Positions 24,661-36,500 of a DNA stretch of 64,000 nt are shown here, piece by piece; position 1 is the first letter of the stretch; every line of letters begins with the position of its first letter. The stretch comes from Sclerodactyla briareus (Eukaryota > Echinodermata > Holothuroidea > Dendrochirotida > Sclerodactylidae). The stretch lies in assembly GCA_026419785.1 (NCBI GenBank), contig JAODTK010005828.1, forward strand, positions 186,001 through 250,000. Direction: 5' to 3'. Position numbers and translations under genes: made by a program. Below the pieces are notes generated by a model that worked only from the letters and a program-made list of their open reading frames with translations, had not been told where the DNA came from and did not search any database.

Positions 24661-25034
24661 TGACCCTTGACCGTCACCAAAAAAATGGTTCATCCTGACC
24701 ATACATGCTACCCACAGACCCAATTTCAACTTGATATATACTTGCAATTATCGTTAGATATCGTGCTGACAAGCTTTTTTGCACCTTTGCCCTCCATGCG
24801 ACCTGAATGAACTTGAAACTGGCACCCAAAAACCATAGGAGGGGTCTTCCTCCCCATATGTTCCAACCCACATACCGAATTTTGAAGTTGGTACCATGCT
24901 TTGGTTCGTTAGATATCGTGTTGACAAAGGGTGTCACACACCCACACAACCACAGACGCACACACACCCACACACACACACATAAACGCACAACTGATTA
25001 CATAGATTTCCTCTTGCCGCTGGCAAGGAATCAA
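24661..25034 (+). repeat. Right terminal module with CA microsatellite and end hairpin
   Basis: After the last array unit the sequence changes to a terminal module. Reverse-complemented, it matches 16,255-16,660. It contains two copies of GTTAGATATCGTG-TGAC (near 24,752 and 24,908), GGGTGTCACAC, a CA run (24,955-24,992), GTAATC in complement, and a hairpin at 25,005-25,032 in which CTTGCC pairs with GGCAAG. This end structure, with a microsatellite and hairpin next to tandem core repeats, recalls non-autonomous Helitron/Helentron-related elements, but that assignment is inferred only. Confidence 0.65.
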
Positions 25035-25035
25035 A

Positions 25036-26870
25036 CACTACAAACGAAACTTTAAGGGCAACAGCGTGGGGGGCGCCACTGGGAATCTGGCTCACTGCCC
25101 GGTGAAGGACGGTCGCTTGCAGAGACTGAGGACCCACGTGTCACTTAGATCTACCTCTCATTCCCCCACCCCACTTCCCCCCCCTCCCCCCATTTTCCTG
25201 AATTTCTAAAATTACATTTTAACCACAAGGCAAAATAAAGTAAAATTTGCTGTGGGACAGGGAAAATTGAAAGTAGGGGCCAAAAAGGCTTCTGGTGGTC
25301 ATGCAGTGGCAGTGCGGGGAAGTTTGAGGTTAATAGTGTCAGGGGCTTCGGGTGCTGCAGGAACTCTGACCATACCAGCAAGGCAATCCATGGGTGCCGC
25401 CGCTGCTTTGAGGATTTCTGTCTTATAACTTCCGTTTGGGGGGGTCCTTTGGTTTTTTCCTTTTGGAGGTTCTAAAGTTCTGTTATGGACACACCCGTCC
25501 TGCACCACCAGCAGTGCGATGTTTTTTTTTTTCAAGGTATAATTTTGTGAATCAACATCAAAAAAACCCTAAGCTTCTTTAGTGAACAGCAAGGGTCATC
25601 ATATAAAAGTCATGCTATAATCTTTTTTATTCAATTGTCTTTGGTCAGGGGGGGCATTCTTAAAATAGGCTTTTTGTTAAAAGCTAGCCAGTAACTGTTC
25701 ATACAAATCATTAGGGCTGCCCTAGACTTGAGATCAAACAAATGCCATGTTTCATTGAAGGGCTTGTCTGATCTATAACTGATAGTGGAATAATCCGCCT
25801 GATATGAAATGTCTGCCACACGGCTTGCAGGGGAGTGAGTATAGGCTATAACATGCAGTGCCAAAAAAATCCCCAACATCATTGATTATCAAAACTGGAA
25901 AAACAGAGTGGGTAAGAACATGTTTGCTGTAAAGGCTGTACTGTTTCAAGACACTTTTAGGTAGGACTCATCTTGCTGCATTCTCTTACTCATTTGATCA
26001 GTCAGTAAAATGTTCATTTACCTTCTTGCCAACTGTTGAAATATGGAAGCATCTCGATGCAATTTTAAGGAACTTTTGTGAGCAGTGCTTGGGGAAGTCA
26101 AAGGCCTTTAGAAAACACTTAACACAGGGATAATTGCTTTTTCAGCATGTGATGAGCCGTTTATATTGGTTGATTTAGATTAGATAAACCACACACTTTT
26201 AGTTATTGGATTATAAAATACAGGAAATGCAAATAAATTATACACTGTTGTGATTTCTGGTATAGTGTATTTTAACATCTTTCTCAGAGATGAGATATAA
26301 ATATACAGATACATGCATGTCATACATAATAAAGAAAATAGGGATTACATGGTGAGTGGTACAGTGAACTATAATAACGGAACTACTGGACCAATATGGT
26401 GGACATCACTGCAATGGATTATACAGTGGGGAAATTACTATGGAGAAATTAGAGGTTACGTCTAAGTCACTATTAATTTGCATTAAGAGATGTTAAAGAT
26501 GGGACAAGTGAGGTTAAAAATATAATATTGGTTTTTATCAGCAAATCATATTGATAATTGCAGGGTCTTCGGAAAATCTATTCCCTATAGCAAAAAAGTC
26601 ATTTTCTTAATAGTTACTGAATATGCCAAAAATGGAAATATTCATTTCATTAAAACAAAAAAAAGGGCCTATAGGGCTTTATAGCCATATCATAAACTAT
26701 ACATACCGGTATCACCTATGCACATACACATAATACACAAGGGCTTACACATTCAAGTCTCAGGTAATCAATTTTCTTCGAGAAAATATTTAATTCAACC
26801 AATCCATCACCTACAAGATTCCTAAGTTCATACATATTTAAATTACGATTAATAAATATTATTCATATAA

Positions 26871-26909
<39 letters not shown>

Positions 26910-27460
26910 TCTTAAAATTAAAATCTACAAGTAATGTATATATATATGCAATGACGGAGGTAAAAACCCAAAGTTGTTCTGACTAAAATCACCTCTACAT
27001 TCAAGCGGAGAATCTGTTCATGTGTGACTGTTAGACATAATTGGACAACAGGCTTGACCTTGTGTTCCCTGGTGTTTGAATAGCACAAATTTGCAAGTTT
27101 TCCTCACTTGTGAACTGGATTGGTTGAGGAGTTTAGCCAGGTGATGCATTCTGATTTTAACGTAACATATGAAGACAGACAGTATCTTGATAAACGAGCC
27201 TATGGTAAAAGTTCAGCAGGCACAGTCAAACCATTGTGGCTAGAGGTCATCAACTTAAAGAACCCTTTTTGCCAGGCTCATCAAGTACAATGACCATGGG
27301 AAAATTGGATGATGCAGTGCCTGGAGCATGAGGAGGCTGAATTGTCTAGAGGCAAGCATTTTTCGAACACATTTCTCTGTGGTAATTATACATTATACTG
27401 ACACACACACTTTGAAGGTTTGATCAGTCCACACTAATTTCCTTGAATTAGTTCTAATAG
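25036..27460. other. Non-coding, nothing firm recognised
   Basis: AT-rich towards the right. An AT microsatellite is at 26,876-26,903. A frame at 25,631-25,882 (minus) and others nearby resemble nothing known. No transposon ends were identified. Confidence 0.45.
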
Positions 27461-27464
27461 GACG

Positions 27465-27900
27465 AACCAGGCGCTATGCGGATTGGTCACCCGGGGAACG
27501 CGGGTCACTATCTAAGCGGAGCGCCACCATCGTTAGCGCGGATCGTACAAGAAAATATTGAGGTTTCTTTTACCACTCCCAGATCGCCGGAAATGCCCTT
27601 TTGAGGTTTAAACCTCCCAGATCGCCGGAAAATGCCCCCTAGGGAGCATGAGAGAGACCGTTTTTATATGCTCACACTATAGCTAAAAACAAAGTGCCTC
27701 TTTGTTGTGGAATTACACTGAGAACAATGATCTTTGCACTTACTGAAATATAGTGAATCTAAATGAAGGGTTGGGTTTTCTTCCCACATACATATTCACA
27801 CATGAATGCCATTGATTCCGCTGCCCGTGCAGCCCATTACAGTATTATGCCCGACACTAAACGACTCTCATTTATGACGTATATGTTAGCATCTGTTTAA
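27465..27900 (+). mobile_element. R1 family dispersed element, partial copy
   Basis: R1 is a name used here for a family recognised by TATCTGAGCGGAGCGCC followed by CATCGGTTGGCGCG. This copy has TATCTAAGCGGAGCGCC (about 27,510), ACCTCCCAGATCGCCGG, then AAAACAAAGTGCC, AATCT.AATG..GGGTTGGGT and a TCACACATGAATGCC-like end. The later blocks are shared with 43,835-44,000. No coding sequence is seen. Confidence 0.55.
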
Positions 27901-28335
27901 TCTTAAGAACGCGTCTGGAGAAAAATGAACGGGACAATCGGTTTGCATGTATGAATACTGATGTGTAAGTGTATGACATGCATTCTGCTCCTTCATAAAC
28001 GTCACATCATATTGAGGCGAGATCATGATCACTCCAAAACAGCTTATTCCTGTCAGGGAAGAGCAACTGACTCGGGCCTTTGGCGCTGCAAGATGGCTGG
28101 GGGAACTTTTTTTGCGCTACAAGCATGAACGAATCATCGCCTGGAACCTCATGCGTGATTTCCATGCCAGGAGCAGTGGAACCTCTTCGCAAACGCCCGC
28201 CTCCATGATTTGATATAAAGGTTATACTTGGCAGCTTGTACTGTGGCGTTCCTTGTGGCGAAGTTTCGAATTTAATGTGAGTTATTTAGCAATTATCTCT
28301 GTCGTTTCTTCCTCACAGGTCTCTTGATGAAAAAT

Positions 28336-28480
28336 CAGGGTGTCAATCCGTTCGAGAAGTGGGGAATGGGGGAGGGGACCATGTGGACTGCAATTCATTA
28401 TCTGAGCGGAGCGTCACTATTGGTTGGCGCGCGAATAAGCGCGCAATTTTTTCAAGATTTCCAGAGCACATCGAGAAAAT
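28336..28480 (+). mobile_element. R1 family, 5' end fragment
   Basis: Starts CAGGGTGTCAATCCGTTCGA, which matches CAGGGGCGTCGATCCGTTTCGA of the copy at 44,116. It continues with a G-rich patch, CATTATCTGAGCGGAGCG and TTGGTTGGCGCG. The rest of this copy is not clear beyond about 28,480. Confidence 0.5.
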
Positions 28481-29079
28481 CATAATCCCAGCAGAAATTT
28501 AGACATTTAGAGCCAACTTTAGCTCTACTGTTCCAATCATGATATAAACGCTTATGCCATAAGGCACGGCCGCTTCCGAGTAGCAGTTCCCGTGAGAAAA
28601 CAAACACTCGCTGAAATTCCAAGCAGTCTGGTAGCCTAGGATACTGCAAGTTTCAAAATTGCACGTGGTTGAAAGGAAGAACGGACAAGAGGCTAAAGAG
28701 AATTTAGTAATCCAAAGAGGTTGGCTGCATGTTGTCAAGTTCAATGAGAATGTTGCTGTATATATTTTCACCTCACAGATATGTATCAGCTAGGGCCCAC
28801 GAGGAAGAAATTTCCCAATATAGAGCTGCAGAGATGTCGGGAGACCGGAGAGCAACGGGCGAATTCCACCACTAGTACCTGCGCTAAGCACGGACATAGT
28901 ACACTTAGATTATTAGCATTGGAACAAATTTGACAAATTAGGCTACTGCCTTGTCTTGTCATGAAAAACAACAAATAAAGCTAGGTCTATAGCAACGGTC
29001 TCGAAACTGACTACAGAATTTTTTTCTCGAAAGTTACAAATTTCATTGGGGGGGGGGGGAGACGGGGAAGGGGCACATG

Positions 29080-30110
29080 GTTTTCGAGAGTGGCTATTCC
29101 CCCCCCCCCGCCCCTTGCGACGCTTACTGGGCTAGAGTACTTCATATGGTCGTTGATTCAATATCTGAGCGGAGAGACCGCATCGGTTGGTTAGTGTTAC
29201 CACAGACATTTCGGGATATGAGGCCTCCCAGATGTTAGAAAAGGCACTTCCCATCTTGCCCTGATCTTTTCACGCCTTAGTTTTTATAGGGGCACTAGAC
29301 ATTGAAATGGGGATCTGTCAGATTTCCGAATAATAAGACGCAAATCTCAAATGTTGCCTAAATTCCATTGAGGTTTGACGAAGAAAACACCATTTTTTGT
29401 GGGCACTCAGTAGTTTTTTGTTAACATTTCACTTTTTTTTGGCTTCCCCACCTTCTCTTACTTCTCCCTTCTTCGCCCGAGTTGCGCTACTCGATCTCAA
29501 CTTGACTATATGCACGCCTCGGATGCCTGTGACATGGTGTTGCCCTAGCAGATTATGGTCAACCTTTCGACAAAGGATTTCACCAGAAATTTTGTCGAAA
29601 TTGATTTCAACTCATGCTTATAGCGGGTATGGTGGCGGATCCACCGAATCATTGTTAACCTCATGACGTTTTCCCCTGATAGCCTGTAGTGGGTGGGGGA
29701 GGGGGGCCATCCGGCCCCGATCCGATATTTTATCATCCGGTATACCGGAAGCTGATGGTGTAACACGATTAGACGCATCGAGGAGGGGGGGGCTTGGTGC
29801 TAAACTTGGTGGGAACATTCGCGACACACGTTTTAATTGACTCACAAAGCCTTAAGTCCCTTTTCAGTTTTTTTGTTTCTTTTGTAATTTTTTTAATAAA
29901 CCAATTTTTTTAATTTTTTTAATTTTTTTAATTTTTTTACATTTTCTCTTTTCCTCCTTTTCCTCCTCCTTCCTCTTTTTCGCTCGTCTCCCTCTCTTTT
30001 CCTGTTTCTCCTCCTCCCTTTTTTCTCTCTTCCCTTTTTTTTCCTTTTTTTTTTTCCTCTTCTCTTACCCGGGGCGCGCGCCCCCAAAGCCCCCCCTGGA
30101 TACGCGCCTG
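29080..30110 (+). mobile_element. R1 family element with pyrimidine tract and terminal GCGTATCC
   Basis: Contains ATATCTGAGCGGAGAGACC, CCATCTTGCCCTGATCTTTTCACG, AGACATTGAAATGGGGAT and AAATCTCAAATGTTGCCTAAATTCCATTGAGG, all matched in order at 44,960-45,125. A long T/C-rich tract (29,885-30,065) precedes CCCCCCTGGATACGCGCCTG at the end. The terminal complement CAGGCGCGTATCCAGGGGGG mirrors the CAGGGGCGTATGC start of the 42.5-kb copy, so the family has inverted termini like a DNA transposon. Lys/Arg-rich frames on the minus strand here come from the pyrimidine tract. Confidence 0.6.
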
Positions 30111-30114
30111 GATA

Positions 30115-32730
30115 CGGCGATACCTACTGTATTATTTTTAAACTAGCCCACTATAATTGTCAACAGATAGGCCATGCTTTGTCACTAACTTACCGGCGAA
30201 AACTCAACCCGTTTTCTGTACCAGGTGTTTGTTTCTGCAGTTTGGCTGAGCAGCTAGGCATCTTACTGTTTTCGAATAATGCAAAAGTTTTCCCAGTCAC
30301 CGGTTGCCGATTTCTGTTTACCGCCTGAGTTCGTCGTACGTGTAGCACAGTCAGGCAGTTGCACCTCGCCTCGTGCTAGTGAGGCCTACTTACAGACTCC
30401 TTGCCGTACTGGTAATGCTAGTGCCCATCTCGCGCAGCTGGTTTTTGTCATTTTAAATAATTTAACTCTGAATTATTCCCGTCCAAAAGCTTACTATCGA
30501 ATTGTTCAGGTATTTGTCCATATTTTTCAAGCAGTATGTATTTTCTATTTACTCCGAGTTTCCTCCCGAAAATAACGATGATTACAATTGACCCCGTAGT
30601 TGCCTAACGTAACACAGTCGATGGTAATTGGCTAATAGGCTTCGATCTTTTGGTGCAATTTCACAGCATTCACCGCGCGTTCAATCGGCTGCAAACTACA
30701 GAGCCGATCCTGGTGGGTCATCTAATCTCTATTAATATGTCCATGAGAATATCAGGTGTCACATTAACCTGTTCCTGAGGAGAAAACCGGTGGGGCTATA
30801 TCGATTTTTCTGGCATCGACCGGAAATGAAATTTTTTGACAGCAATATTGGACATGCCAGATTAGGACCGATCGGATCACCAGAATCGGAGGTTACACAC
30901 CTTTCTCCATTTTTAAGATCGTTTTGGTGGGGGTTCCTGCGTGCCTGAATTGGCTTATCCGCAGTAATGACGACTTAGGATGCGATTTGGTCGTCCATTA
31001 TACATTTTCTTTCGAAAACTTTGGAACGGGAAGTTGTTTAGGAGCGGTCGAGAAATTAGTATCGCGCCCGAGGACAACTAATTATTTGTTTCGGTCTTAG
31101 TTGGATTGCACTTGTGTTGCCAACCTAGGGTCCAGTCGCAGATCAAAGGAAGCGTAGCAGAGTATAAACCAGAAACATGAAAACGCTTAGTGATTACTTT
31201 ACGTCCTGATTCTCGTTAACCTCAGATGACCTTGACCTGATCCCACTAAAAAGGTCACAATACGGACTATTTACCAATATGGAGAAACAACATCCAAGTC
31301 ATGAACACTATCCAGGTGAAGGTCAGGCCGCAAGTATTGTGTTTCACAACACCCCAGGCATCACATACACAGAGCCCCACACTAACAAACACTACGCGTG
31401 CGTGGAAATACTCGTTTGATGTAGCGGCATATTTCCGTCTCGGCTCGCGCCCTCACTACTTCAGCGACCCGTGGGCTCATGGCGCGCTCCCAGGACATGA
31501 CAGCCATGCTCCGGTGAGCCCATCGCCCAGTCTCGAGCTCCGCGGGGAGAGGGGTGCCCCGAGGACGCCAGCAGTTTTGCTGAATAACATACTACACACA
31601 CACTCACAACACCTGACATGACGGCATAAGATTTCACCTCCCCTACATCAGGAATTTGAAAAAAAATCATTGATATAGTTCAAACCGAGAGAAATCGTTT
31701 CAAGTATTTTTTGAAAAGAATAAAGTTTGTGCCAATTCTTTTGTATATAAGCTATCTATCATAGTCCAATGTCAGGCTCCCGCCCGATGGTCCAAAAACG
31801 TGGCGTACCGGCAGGGTAGAACTATTAATCGACGGCCAATGGGGAACTGGATGCGATGCTTCCTGGGACCTAACGACGGTCACGTAGGCTGCCGCGGGCT
31901 TCGGATACCCCGGGCTTTGCTAGTGCCTGTGTGTACGGTGGATTTCTGCCCGTGTATTCGGCAGGGAAAAAGGGCCCGTACACCTGTCAAACCTCAAGGT
32001 GTAGCTGACGGAGCAACTCACTCACGGCATGCCCCTCGGATATTATGTGCAGGACGCTGCAGGAACGCAGCTTCGAGCTGTCTTATCAGCTGTGCCCCGG
32101 GTGAGTTCCTCATTCGTCCATCCATCATCTTCCCGTGCGTTTGGTGAGGAATAATAAATATTCATGAATGACGTTCGTAGCCATTCTTTACACTTGATCT
32201 CCAATCCAACGCCGATGTTTTTCGGTATCGAATACGGTCTATCGTCACTATTATAAGTCAATGCAAATTTTGTTCCAATATTCTAAGTGTCATTTTGGCA
32301 AACGGACCCGTCCATTCATTCGCCAGGTGTTGCGAGTCAATTTTGCCGATCTCAGATCATGTAGCAAAGATTGGACAAGAGCACTGCCCATAATATCAGG
32401 TTCAACTATTATATGATACGGAGTACGGCATGTCAATGCAATCGGTGTATGATGCCACATTGAATAATTTTTTACACTGATTTTCATCATGCAAACGTTT
32501 GATTGTCGGGGCGGGCCGTTAGGCGACATTCCCCGTCCTCATGCATGATTGCATTGTTTTTGTTTTTCTAATGCCCGACTGGTAGACTGAAACACAGCAC
32601 ATAGGGCCGGGTGGAGGTCCTACGAACTACTACGAAGGCGATCATGGCGTAACGTATGGTTTCTCTCCGCTTTCCATTACAACGCAGACGTCTATCTGTC
32701 GTCCACCTGGCGGGCTCTTCGGGAGCGGAG
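30115..32730. other. Non-coding, unassigned open frames only
   Basis: No repeat or gene identified. GC content rises at 31,430-31,570 and 31,790-32,110, and forward frames of 106 and 115 codons lie over these patches. Neither has a recognisable domain, and I cannot tell exon from chance. Confidence 0.35.
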
Positions 32731-32733
32731 GCC

Positions 32734-32735
<2 letters not shown>

Positions 32736-32768
<33 letters not shown>

Positions 32769-32857
32769 CCCCCCCCCCCCCCCCCCCCCCACCCCCCCCC
32801 CCCCCCCCCCCCACCCCCCCCCCCCCCCCCCACAAACCCCCCCCCCCCCCCCCCCCC
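32736..32857. repeat. Very long C tract (~122 bases, few interruptions)
   Basis: Nearly pure C with single T or A interruptions at about 32,766, 32,791 and 32,813 and one ACAAA at 32,832-32,836. The complementary strand is a G tract able in principle to form G-quadruplexes. Poly-Pro and poly-Gly frames crossing it (95 and 152 codons) are artefacts. The true length is uncertain because homopolymers are poorly sequenced. Confidence 0.85.
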
Positions 32858-33048
32858 TAGGGCCGGTACGACCCTTCGAAGGGTCACCGTACCAATATAA
32901 AACATTAGAGTGTGTACAGGTACCGAAAGGTCTCGTATCCTAAAGTGTCCCCCGAACTTCATGTCACCGAAGACCCCGCTCTGCGACCTTTTCAACCAGA
33001 TGCTGGCGTGATTGTGCTCCTTATATGTAGGGTGGGAATGGTGACAAG

Positions 33049-33460
33049 CTCGATATTCATAAGGTTCTATATTCATAAGGGTCTTTTTCATAAGGGTCAT
33101 TATTCATAAGGTTCCGTTATTCATAATGTTCGTTATTCATAATGAGCAAAAAGTTCATTGTTCATATGTCGTTATTCATAATGGCGAAAGGGTCGTTAGT
33201 CATAATGAAGCAAAAGTTCGTATTCATAGTATTCAGAAAGGTTCGATATTCATATAGGACAAGGTTCGATATTCGTAATGGAAACAAAGGTTCGATATCC
33301 ATAATAGAAAAAACGGTTCGCTACATAATATAAAACAAGGTTCGCTATTCATAATCGGAAAAAAGGTCGATATTCATAATAGAATAAAAAGTCCGATATT
33401 CATAATCGAAAGAGGTTCGTAATTCATATCGACAAAAAGGTTCGGATATTCATAATAGGA
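33049..33460 (+). repeat. Minisatellite built on GTTCGATATTCATAA
   Basis: About 17 units of 18-27 bases. Each has (G)TTCG.TATTCATAAT followed by a variable A/G spacer such as GGAAAAAAG or AGGACAAG. Units lengthen from left to right. A G-rich tract follows at 33,505-33,546, and one stray unit occurs at about 33,826-33,845. Confidence 0.85.
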
Positions 33461-33504
33461 CAATTGCTCTACAAATCCATAGTAAAGCACTACAGCGCGT
33501 ACGA

Positions 33505-33546
33505 GGGGGGGGGGGGGGGTGGGGGGGGAGGGGGGGTGGGGGGGTG
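33505..33546. repeat. G tract with few interruptions
   Basis: G runs of 8-15 interrupted by single T or A, directly after the TATTCATA minisatellite. Confidence 0.85.
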
Positions 33547-33549
33547 GAA

Positions 33550-36500
33550 GTCGAACCCAAGCAAGTGCGCCCCTCAACCCTCCCCTATTGGGATACCCAT
33601 AAGTACAATTTTATGGGCCGTTAGACCATTTTGCTGGTAATATTTGCTAAAACCAGCGCAAAACCTCTACTGAACTGCCAAAAAAGAAGCATTTTTGTGT
33701 TAAAAATTTATTGGCCACTTGGGTCCATGGGGGTCTGACCCCCAACCTCCCCCCCCCTTTCCCCCCCCCCCTCCCCGGTGCCTGGTGCCCGTGGGTTACT
33801 CCACTGACAGCAAAGGTTTGGGAATTTCGTAACGGTTCATATTCATAATTATTAGTAATGTCGCCGAGGAGGGCGGGGGAAGGGGGAAAGGAATTGTTGG
33901 CATAACCTCAGCTTCAGCACTTTCTCGGAATTGACCGTGCCCTATTTTTTCATATCGTGGCCACCGTGTACCTCCAGTTGGAACTTCCTGGCGGAGTCTT
34001 ACGGAGGCAACCACACTAAGTACCAAGTAACGTTTTCCCTTCCTCTAAGAATCGCATTGGCTCCCAGAAGGAAATTTAGTGTTATGACATCGCCGTCGGG
34101 CTTTCCCGCATCCTCACAAAAACCCAGAAATAATCGCGGAAGACCGTCCTCCCGATTTAAAACCCATGTTCCCCGTCCCTACCCCCCAGTCCAAAGCCGA
34201 AAAGAGAAAGGCGTCCAATCAATTTTGAAAGAAATAGTTAATAATTGTAAGTGGTAAGAGGCGCGATGGGGCGAAAGGTCAATGTGTGCATCTCAAATTG
34301 CGTGTCTGGTGTGGTGTATAGGGGGGGTGGGCTTTACATTGGGCTTCACGGTTTCCAAGGTACGATTTGTTCAATAGTTCAGTTAACCATGGTCGTTTTG
34401 TTTGCCCACAGACACCTGGACGATAATCCACTGTTGTGTAACAGGTGGAAATTGTCCTGTGTCCGAGACACCCCGTGATGGTGTTCACGGTATTTTTGTT
34501 TTAATGGTATCCCGGTTATATCCACTTATTTTTAATCCTGGGTAAGCATGGTAGCGGTAGGCTGGTTTTTTACTGAGAAAAAAAAACACTCGATCGAGTA
34601 TAGGTTGAAAATAATTGGATAATGCAATTTGTAACACAAATGGTCCCAGGGTAAACAGTGAACCCCAGCGATACTTATGTGATGCCGTGAGGCGGCTGTC
34701 ATCATGCGCATGTTGTACTGGTGGATGATTTGTTACGAGCTGCGACCTCCCAATAGAATATTCCAAAGGGGCGATGCGGGAATAAAGCAACTGAGCATGA
34801 AAACTGCAAGGTGTATGATAATAATCTTAGTGAGGCGCCCGCGAACACCCCCAATATTTGGTCGTCGTGGGCGATTTTTTGTCCATTCGTCAAAATTTTG
34901 GAAGACGAAAATAGAAGGTAGAGGAGGAAATAAAACGGAAAATCGAGTTAAGAAGAAAGAAGAGCGGCTCACGGGGAAGATATAGGAGTGTAAAAAACTT
35001 TCACGGATATTAGTCCATATATCCCGGATATGCCAGCACTCGTGATCTAATACTGTGCGAAATAACAAATACACGTTGCTCCACAATCTGGCAATTCGAA
35101 GCCGACTGTGACCAAGAAGCAATATCTTCCGGGACTTTCGAGAAACGCAACGAACGGAAGAGATAATCAGCGCACCGAGATCAGACCTAGTTTGAAGTGG
35201 ACGAACGCACGACGGTTTCAAACAAACCTGGAGTCGGCAGCGGGGTGCAACAGCTAATTAGGGAGAATAAAGTTCTTTTAGAACCAGGATGCACGACTGG
35301 TCTTATTTACATTACAACACAATTTCCTGACATCCTCAAGCTCAGTCCAGTGCTTCTATAAGTCCTAGGAATCAAGAATATGACGTCAGAGCTGGCTGGG
35401 GGACAATTTCAACTGCTCGGAGTAAACCTCTCCTCCATCTTCATTCACGTTTTGGGATAGTGTGGCAACCAACATATAAATAAGGACAAGACAGCGATAT
35501 GCCTCTCTTCTAGCTTAAACTAGATGGTGACAAACTGCATGCAATCTCTATACGTGTCTGTACAGAACGTGCAGCCTGCGTTGAACTTTTCTACAGTGTG
35601 GTGATCCCAGGCTGCATCGCATATCGAGGTGTGGGCGAACAGATTAAGGTAGCGTAGATGCCTTCTCTTTGATGTCAGAGAGCAGTGATAAACCAACCGC
35701 CCTTAAAAAGTCAAGTTGTGGCTTTCCCTGCATCGTGCTGAAACCAATCGCAGGTCGTTTTGAATAGTTTGTATACCGAGGTGGGGAATCTGTTCAGTTT
35801 CTCCTAAGGTAAAGCCCCAACATTTTGTAAGTCGCAAACACCTTCGGGTTAAGGTTTTTCTCTGTTCCTGTGACTCTCTGACTTTGCATTTTGATAGATT
35901 GGAATTTCCCATCCTCCACTGGTCTTCCAAATTTATTCAAGGGCACCGACTTCCCCCCTCATTCCTCCCCCCAGCCTCCTGGCTACGTCCTTGTGTCGCG
36001 TGCTCTCCTCTTTGTTATGTTTATAAACTGACACAGTGGTCGATTGGTCCACCACCCCCCCCCCCCCCTCCCCCACCCCCACACACACCCCTGGCGACTG
36101 ATTTATAAGAATATCTATTATGATACCGCAGATTGGTCAGATTGGCTCCATTGGATCACGAATATTTGTAGTTGACTTGATGAGTCGTGGAATGCCTGCC
36201 GCTTACCTACGGCCGATTTTTTTCTAGTCCCAGGTATATGGGGTGTTTCATGTTTGAAATTAAAAACCATCCTGAAGGGGATCGGAATGCCGTCGGTTAA
36301 AATAGTTAGGCTTGTTGGGAATGTTTTCAAATAATTCAAACTGAAGCACACATGCCAAATATGATGATGTATTCTCAGGCTGTTTCTTCTTCTCTTCTCC
36401 GACCCCTCCACACCTTGTACACACGGCTATACGTTTACGATTCTCTCTTCTAGTGTCTTACATTTATCGCGGTGGGCTATAAATCATCGCCCCATAGCGG

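Noticed and set aside
29893-30087. Lys/Arg-rich minus-strand frame resembling a basic protein
   Set aside because: It is the translation of a T/C-rich tract within an R1 element.
32642-33100. Poly-Gly and poly-Pro open frames (up to 152 codons)
   Set aside because: They are translations of the C tract and have no credible unique domain.
34733-35221. 162-codon minus-strand frame
   Set aside because: No recognisable domain, no supporting context.
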